A stretch of 10,329 nucleotides of DNA from Verrucomicrobia bacterium UBA1727. Its GTDB lineage: Bacteria; Verrucomicrobiota; Kiritimatiellia; RFP12; UBA1067. Of the stretch, positions 6,808 to 10,329 are shown in pieces. Within the stretch, counting starts at the first letter, position 1. Each line of letters starts with the position of its first letter. The notes under the pieces were generated by a model. It did not search any database, was not told where the DNA came from, and saw only the letters and a list, made by a program, of their open reading frames with translations. The stretch covers positions 1 to 10,329 of the forward strand of contig DCIL01000095.1 of assembly GCA_002315875.1 (NCBI GenBank), read 5' to 3'. Position numbers and translations under genes: made by a program.

Positions 6808-7888
6808 CCGCGCGCACATCGCGTTTTTCGGACTTCGCAACGCCGGCAAATCGACGCTGGTCAACGCCTTCTGCAATCAGCAAATCGCCATCGTGAGCGA
6901 TGTCGCCGGCACGACGACCGATCCCGTCTCGAAGGCGATGGAGATTCTGCCGCTCGGGCCCTGCCTTGTCACCGATACCGCGGGACTCGATGACGAAGGC
7001 GAGCTCGGCGCGATGCGCGTCGAGAAGACGCTCAAGGTCCTTGAATCAACCGATATCGCCGTTTGGGTGCGCAACGCGGAGGCGCTGAGCGATGAACGAA
7101 CATTGAAGAATGAGGAATTGTGGAAGAATCGATTCCTCGACGCCTGCCAGCGGCGGAAGGTGACTGTGCTCGAATATGGTCGCGGCGACAGCGTCGAGGC
7201 GATCAAGGAGAAAATCGCCGCGATCAAACTCGAGGAAGATCCCGGACTCCTCGACGGTCTCGTCAGCGATGGCGACCGCGTCACGCTCGTGTGTCCCATC
7301 GACGAGAGCGCGCCGAAGGGACGAATGATCCTGCCGCAGGTGCAGGTTCTACGCGCCGCACTCGATCGCCATTGCATCGTGCGCGTCTGCCAGGTTGAGG
7401 AGTTTACGGACGATGGATCGCTCACCATCACCGACTCGCAGGCGTTCGGACGCATCAAGGCCGCGAATCTCACTTCCTTCTCGATTCTCTTCGCGCGGCA
7501 GAAGGGCGATCTCGAGGAATTGCGCCGCGGACTCGATGCGGTGAAGGCGCTCAAGGACGGCGACCGCGTGCTCATCGCCGAGGCGTGCACGCATCACCGT
7601 CAGTGCAATGATATCGGATCTACGAAGATTCCTAAGGCCGTGACGAAACTGAGCGGAGGCAAGAAGCTTGAGTTCGCGTTCGCAAGTGGCAAGGAATTCG
7701 ATCTCGCGCCGGACGGAAAGCCGGTCGCTCTCGTCGTCCATTGCGGCGGCTGCATGCTCAATCGCCGCGCCATGCTTTCACGCATCGACCGCTGTCGCAA
7801 TGCCGGCGTGCCGATTGTGAATTACGGCTTGCTATTGCACGCAGTTCTCAGTAAGTCCGCTCTCGCTTCGGGCGAGGCCGCGCAATAA
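6776..7888 (+). CDS. hydF: [FeFe]-hydrogenase H-cluster maturation GTPase HydF
   Basis: HydF is the scaffold and GTPase that, with the radical-SAM enzymes HydE and HydG, builds the diiron subcluster and hands it to [FeFe]-hydrogenase. The 370-residue protein has the GTPase signature: P-loop GLRNAGKS (19-26), VSDVAGTTTDP (40-50; G2) and DTAGLDDEGELG (67-78; G3). The C-terminal iron-sulfur site follows the family pattern CxH...HCxxC: Cys271, His273, His322, Cys323, Cys326. The typical family length is near 400, so this copy is slightly short. The G4 motif (NKxD), expected after the RKVTVL strand (about 128-132), is not recognisable: the sequence reads EYGRGD. The gene overlaps pth by 32 bp. Its last 67 bp overlap the glycosyltransferase gene on the other strand. 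HydE, HydG and the hydrogenase are not in the window. Confidence 0.92.
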   Translation: MSSMDSTPSANRAHIAFFGLRNAGKSTLVNAFCNQQIAIVSDVAGTTTDPVSKAMEILPLGPCLVTDTAGLDDEGELGAMRVEKTLKVLESTDIAVWVRNAEALSDERTLKNEELWKNRFLDACQRRKVTVLEYGRGDSVEAIKEKIAAIKLEEDPGLLDGLVSDGDRVTLVCPIDESAPKGRMILPQVQVLRAALDRHCIVRVCQVEEFTDDGSLTITDSQAFGRIKAANLTSFSILFARQKGDLEELRRGLDAVKALKDGDRVLIAEACTHHRQCNDIGSTKIPKAVTKLSGGKKLEFAFASGKEFDLAPDGKPVALVVHCGGCMLNRRAMLSRIDRCRNAGVPIVNYGLLLHAVLSKSALASGEAAQ

Positions 7889-9534
7889 CCCTTGAGGTAA
7901 ATCACTCCCGGTTGCGTTTCCCAGGCGGGCGCGCCGTCCGTCGTGATCGCCGGAATGCCGCGCTCCAGCGCCTCAGCGACTACGAGTCCGAAATTCTCCG
8001 ATAGCGTCGGCAGAATCAGGACGTCGCACCATTCCCAGTCCCGCTCCAGTTCTTCGCCGCAATGATTTTCGACTACGCGGAGCTCGATGTTCGGAAGCGA
8101 TTTGAGAACGTCCAATCCCTTGAGCGGATGATTGCGTCCGAGATACAGAACCTTGAGCGGCGTATCTTCCGAACTCGAGCGAATCGCCGCGATTTTTATC
8201 TCCGCCTTTTCAGTGTCGAATTTGAAAAAGCGTTTTAGGTCGATCGTCTCAAGGTTGCGGACGAGTCCCCAGTCCCGCGCCCACTTCTCTTCCCACGGAC
8301 CAGTTACCACAACTCGGTCGGACAATGCGAAGAGGAGTTTTTCGATTGGCTTTACGAAACGCTTCTTCCATTTGCCGCGATGCTCGAGGTAGATCGGACT
8401 CAAACTGCCGTGCGTCATCCGCACCAGTTTCTTTCCGCTCAGCTTTGCCTTGAGACACTTAATCCACTTGTCCGGCGTCCACATTCCGTGCACCCAGACC
8501 TCGTCCGCGGCTATGAGTCCGTGTTGCCGCAATAGTCCGTCCACGACCAGCATGCCGTCCATCTGGCGCTCCTTCACAATTCGCCGCGCGATGTCGAGCG
8601 TGCGTTCGGACCATGCGAGGGTTGAGAAAGTCGAGAGGGTTGTGGGTGTTGAGAGGGTTGAGGGGGCTTGCGAGATTTGGAGCATTGCCTGGGCCATGGA
8701 TTCTACATTGCCAAAGGGCACCACTTGCGCACCGAGTTCCGCGGCATTTCCACAGCGATCGCTGGCAATGACCTCGAGTCCCGCCATCTTCGCCTCCAGT
8801 ATCACCAGCGGCCACGGATCGAACTCGCTCGCCATCAGTAAGCACGAGTGTTCCGCGTAGACCTGTGGAATGTCCGCGGCCTGAATGAACTTTCCGCCTT
8901 GTCCGTAATAGTCAATGGTCCAAGTCCCTCCAAGCTCACGATATCGCGCATACGCCTTCTCGATGAGGTCCACCCGTTTTTCCTTCGCAAAGCGACCGAG
9001 GTAGAGGAAAGCGGGAGGACGAGAGGTTTGAGAAGGTTGAGAGGTTTGAGAGGTTTTGACGGCGTAGAGTTTTTCGAATATTTTGGAAGGGGAGAATCCG
9101 AGCCAGCGGGCATAGCGGGCGGCAAGTTTTCCGGGCACGTAGACTGCGGCGAATTGTTTGAGAAAGTCGCGGAGAATCCAACGTGCGGCGATGCATCGGA
9201 AGGACCAGCGCCACGGCATGTCGAGGCAGAAGATGCGCGCGGCACTTTGATAGCGCTCGAGCGTCCGCCGCGTGGTCACGCTGCGCCAACCGCCGACAAA
9301 GAGCACGTCGGGCTTGAAGTCGGAAGAGAAGGTGGCAATGGCACAGCTTGCGGCATCGCGCTTTTCCACGAGTTCGTAGTCGAGTCCCTTCAGCGTTTCG
9401 GCCGCGGCGAAATCGCTTCCGCTCGCGGCGGATTCGATGATGATTTTCAGATGGACGCCTGGTGCGGACTGTAACTCGCGCCAACAGTCCGCCATATAAC
9501 TTGTCACGCCGGTCCAGGAGAAAAGGATGTTCAT
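7822..9534 (-). CDS. Tandem (fused) GT4-type glycosyltransferase with two GT-B domains
   Basis: The 570-residue protein starts at ATG 9534, where homology-like sequence begins (MNILFSWTGVTSYMADCW). This ATG overlaps the stop of the upstream gene (ATGA), and AAAAGG lies 8 nt before it. First enzyme: N-domain about 1-160, nucleotide-sugar domain about 175-285 (YLGRFAKEKR; DPWPLVILE at 239-247, an EX7E variant with Asp first; ASDRCGNAAEL), closing helix about 307-324. Second enzyme: about 325-570, with WVHGMWTPDKWIKCLKAKL and VRMTHGSLSP, then LYLGRNHPLKGL, and ENFGLVVAE at 513-521, a perfect EX7E. It probably transfers sugars onto lipopolysaccharide or another surface glycan in the cytosol or at the inner membrane. 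Donor and acceptor are unknown. Both linkers of the first half contain 9-bp tandem repeats. A perfect AAGGAG precedes internal Met325, so this may be two former genes joined in frame. Confidence 0.85.
   Translation of the reverse strand: MNILFSWTGVTSYMADCWRELQSAPGVHLKIIIESAASGSDFAAAETLKGLDYELVEKRDAASCAIATFSSDFKPDVLFVGGWRSVTTRRTLERYQSAARIFCLDMPWRWSFRCIAARWILRDFLKQFAAVYVPGKLAARYARWLGFSPSKIFEKLYAVKTSQTSQPSQTSRPPAFLYLGRFAKEKRVDLIEKAYARYRELGGTWTIDYYGQGGKFIQAADIPQVYAEHSCLLMASEFDPWPLVILEAKMAGLEVIASDRCGNAAELGAQVVPFGNVESMAQAMLQISQAPSTLSTPTTLSTFSTLAWSERTLDIARRIVKERQMDGMLVVDGLLRQHGLIAADEVWVHGMWTPDKWIKCLKAKLSGKKLVRMTHGSLSPIYLEHRGKWKKRFVKPIEKLLFALSDRVVVTGPWEEKWARDWGLVRNLETIDLKRFFKFDTEKAEIKIAAIRSSSEDTPLKVLYLGRNHPLKGLDVLKSLPNIELRVVENHCGEELERDWEWCDVLILPTLSENFGLVVAEALERGIPAITTDGAPAWETQPGVIYLKGYCAASPEARADLLRTACNSKP
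8569..8574 (-). promoter_or_regulatory. Internal Shine-Dalgarno before Met325 of the tandem glycosyltransferase
   Basis: On the minus strand AAGGAG (codons for Lys321-Glu322) stands 6 nt before an in-frame ATG at 8562-8560. Translation from it would give a 246-residue protein consisting of the second GT domain alone. Confidence 0.45.
8615..8668 (-). repeat. 9-bp tandem repeat in linker 2 of the tandem glycosyltransferase
   Basis: Six units of 9 bp, consensus GAGAGGGTT on the plus strand (exact at 8633 and 8651, degenerate elsewhere), encode the low-complexity residues 289-307, a run of Ser, Thr, Pro and Leu (PSTLSTPTTLSTFSTL). The array lies between the nucleotide-sugar domain and the closing helix of the first enzyme. 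Its 9-bp period keeps the frame. Confidence 0.75.
9021..9056 (-). repeat. 9-bp tandem repeat in linker 1 of the tandem glycosyltransferase
   Basis: Four 9-bp units are present (GAGAGGTTT at 9021, 9039 and 9048; GAGAAGGTT at 9030, plus strand). They encode a Ser/Gln/Thr repeat at residues about 160-172 (KTSQTSQPSQTSRP). The array sits exactly between the N-domain and the LYLGR strand that opens the second Rossmann domain. The unit differs at one base from the consensus of the array at 8615-8668. Confidence 0.8.
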
Positions 9535-10199
9535 GAGATGCGCCTTTTCGCTTTTACGGCCAGATCCACGAGCCATCTGAAGCCGTGACGACTGAGCCAT
9601 TGCAGGATTTTGCGCTTTGGGCCTCCCCAGCTCAGCGCATAATGGTGAACCGTAAGCGTATCCGCGGACAATTGGACCTTGCCGCGGATGTCCACTGATG
9701 CCATGATTGTTGGTGCAAGTACACGAATGGCGTTTCCGCTTGTCGCCATTGCCTCCGCGAGGCGGTCGTTGATCCACACCATCATTTCGCGCTTGCGGTC
9801 ATATTCCAGTCGCTCGTACGCTTCCAGCATGTACCGCGCAATCGGGCTGCCTTTTTCGAGCGCGATGCCGCTGCCCGGATTCATCCATGCGCTCCCGAGA
9901 ATCGTCCGTTCGCTCGCCACCCATTCGCCGGCAGGCGGTGCGAACGGCCTCACCATTTCCACATCGTAATCGAAATAGAGTCCGCCTTCGTCATAGAGCG
10001 CACGCATTCGCGCCCAGTCGCTGACTTGCGCCCAGTTGCGATCGGCCGCTGCCGCTTCGACGAACTTCGGCAGTGTGGACGGCAACTCGAATTCGCAAAT
10101 TTGCCAATCGGGAGCAAATTTCTCCCAGCTTGCGCGGCATTTTTGCGCGAGCTTCGATTTCGGCCCTCCGAACCAGCAGCAGTGGATGATCTTGTCCAT
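9531..10199 (-). CDS. GT32-type glycosyltransferase (DXD sugar transferase)
   Basis: The 222-residue protein opens with MDKIIHCCWFGG, matching the (I)PKIIHyCWFGG start of capsular/LPS glycosyltransferases of the GT32 type. The segment SDWARMRALYDEGGLYFDYDVEM (60-82) is the family core and includes the DXD motif DYD at 77-79, which binds the metal and sugar nucleotide. A C-terminal HHYALSW (185-191) fits the usual HHxxxSW ending of the catalytic domain. The last 20 residues are basic (KAKRR), which might favour membrane association. No transmembrane segment is evident. Its stop overlaps the start of the tandem glycosyltransferase by 4 bp, so the two are probably translated together for one surface glycan. 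The exact sugar and acceptor cannot be told. Confidence 0.88.
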   Translation of the reverse strand: MDKIIHCCWFGGPKSKLAQKCRASWEKFAPDWQICEFELPSTLPKFVEAAAADRNWAQVSDWARMRALYDEGGLYFDYDVEMVRPFAPPAGEWVASERTILGSAWMNPGSGIALEKGSPIARYMLEAYERLEYDRKREMMVWINDRLAEAMATSGNAIRVLAPTIMASVDIRGKVQLSADTLTVHHYALSWGGPKRKILQWLSRHGFRWLVDLAVKAKRRIS

Positions 10200-10245
10200 T
10201 AACGCGGAAACTCATCAACGCAGATACAAATTTAATGATGCGGGT

Positions 10246-10274
10246 ATTATATCAGAACGCTAACCGCAGTACAA
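10246..10274 (-). promoter_or_regulatory. Sigma-70-type promoter of the glycosyltransferase operon
   Basis: Reading the minus strand, TTGTAC (10274-10269), a 17-bp spacer and a perfect TATAAT (10251-10246), preceded by an extended TGA, lie upstream of ATG 10199. The predicted start point near 10239 gives a leader of about 40 nt. No strong Shine-Dalgarno is seen before 10199; a weak GATGAG is about 11 nt away. A G-rich run (GGGGTGGGG) directly abuts the -35 on its upstream side. Confidence 0.7.
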
Positions 10275-10329
10275 CCCCACCCCTAACCACCCCCTAATTC
10301 CGCACCGTCCCGAGTTTGCCACTTTGATT

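Noticed and set aside
8848..9474. Plus-strand reading frame of 208 codons
   Set aside because: It is antisense to the tandem glycosyltransferase, has no signal or motif, and includes the translated 9-bp repeats.
9535..9777. N-terminal extension of the tandem glycosyltransferase to ATG 9777
   Set aside because: This part overlaps the GT32 gene entirely and reads as low-meaning basic sequence. The family-like N-terminus begins at 9534, with an ATGA overlap and an RBS.
9991..10218. Minus-strand frame starting at ATG 10218, overlapping the GT32 start, as an upstream regulatory ORF
   Set aside because: It runs 75 codons out of frame through the GT32 gene with no SD and no recognisable protein, and looks like a shadow of the GT32 gene.

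Overview
The window looks like chromosomal DNA of a GC-rich, Gram-negative, anaerobic bacterium. The evidence is a protein with an outer-membrane beta-barrel signature ending in Phe, Sec signal peptides, and HydF, the maturation GTPase of [FeFe]-hydrogenase. The mixture of a giant beta-helix/InlB-repeat surface protein, a tandem glycosyltransferase and a TATA-type promoter lying almost on a start codon reminds me of gut Kiritimatiellota/Lentisphaerota (PVC group). That placement is inference, not proven by any marker here. No RNA gene, CRISPR array, transposase or phage gene was seen.

Layout. Positions 1-212 are non-coding. They hold a large nested inverted repeat (28-123) built of 7-bp units, followed by more 7-bp units up to 151. 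Positions 213-5186 (+) encode a 1657-residue exported protein. It has three successive beta-helix blocks, a Cys/His-rich insert, an InlB-type repeat and a BspA-like leucine-rich segment. Its signal peptide is partly encoded by four tandem 7-bp repeats. A stem-loop and a strong extended -10 promoter then drive a 319-residue outer-membrane beta-barrel protein (5256-6215, +), apparently from an almost leaderless mRNA. Peptidyl-tRNA hydrolase (6235-6807, +) and HydF (6776-7888, +) follow closely, with pth and hydF overlapping by 32 bp.

On the minus strand a promoter near 10250 drives two glycosyltransferase genes: a small GT32-type enzyme (10199-9531), coupled through an ATGA overlap to a 570-residue tandem GT4-type protein (9534-7822). 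The latter looks like two GT-B enzymes fused in frame, with a good Shine-Dalgarno and ATG preserved at the junction. Both linkers of its first half carry tandem 9-bp repeats of one sequence family. Its 3' end overlaps hydF tail-to-tail by 67 bp.

The genes do not form one pathway. The themes are cell-surface display (beta-helix protein, beta-barrel), surface glycan synthesis (two GT genes), and two housekeeping/energy genes (pth, hydF). I found no convincing new defence or mobile system. The most distinctive signals are the short-period tandem repeats placed in a signal peptide and in protein linkers, the palindromic heptad element, the fused GT gene with its internal start, and a HydF that lacks a recognisable NKxD motif.
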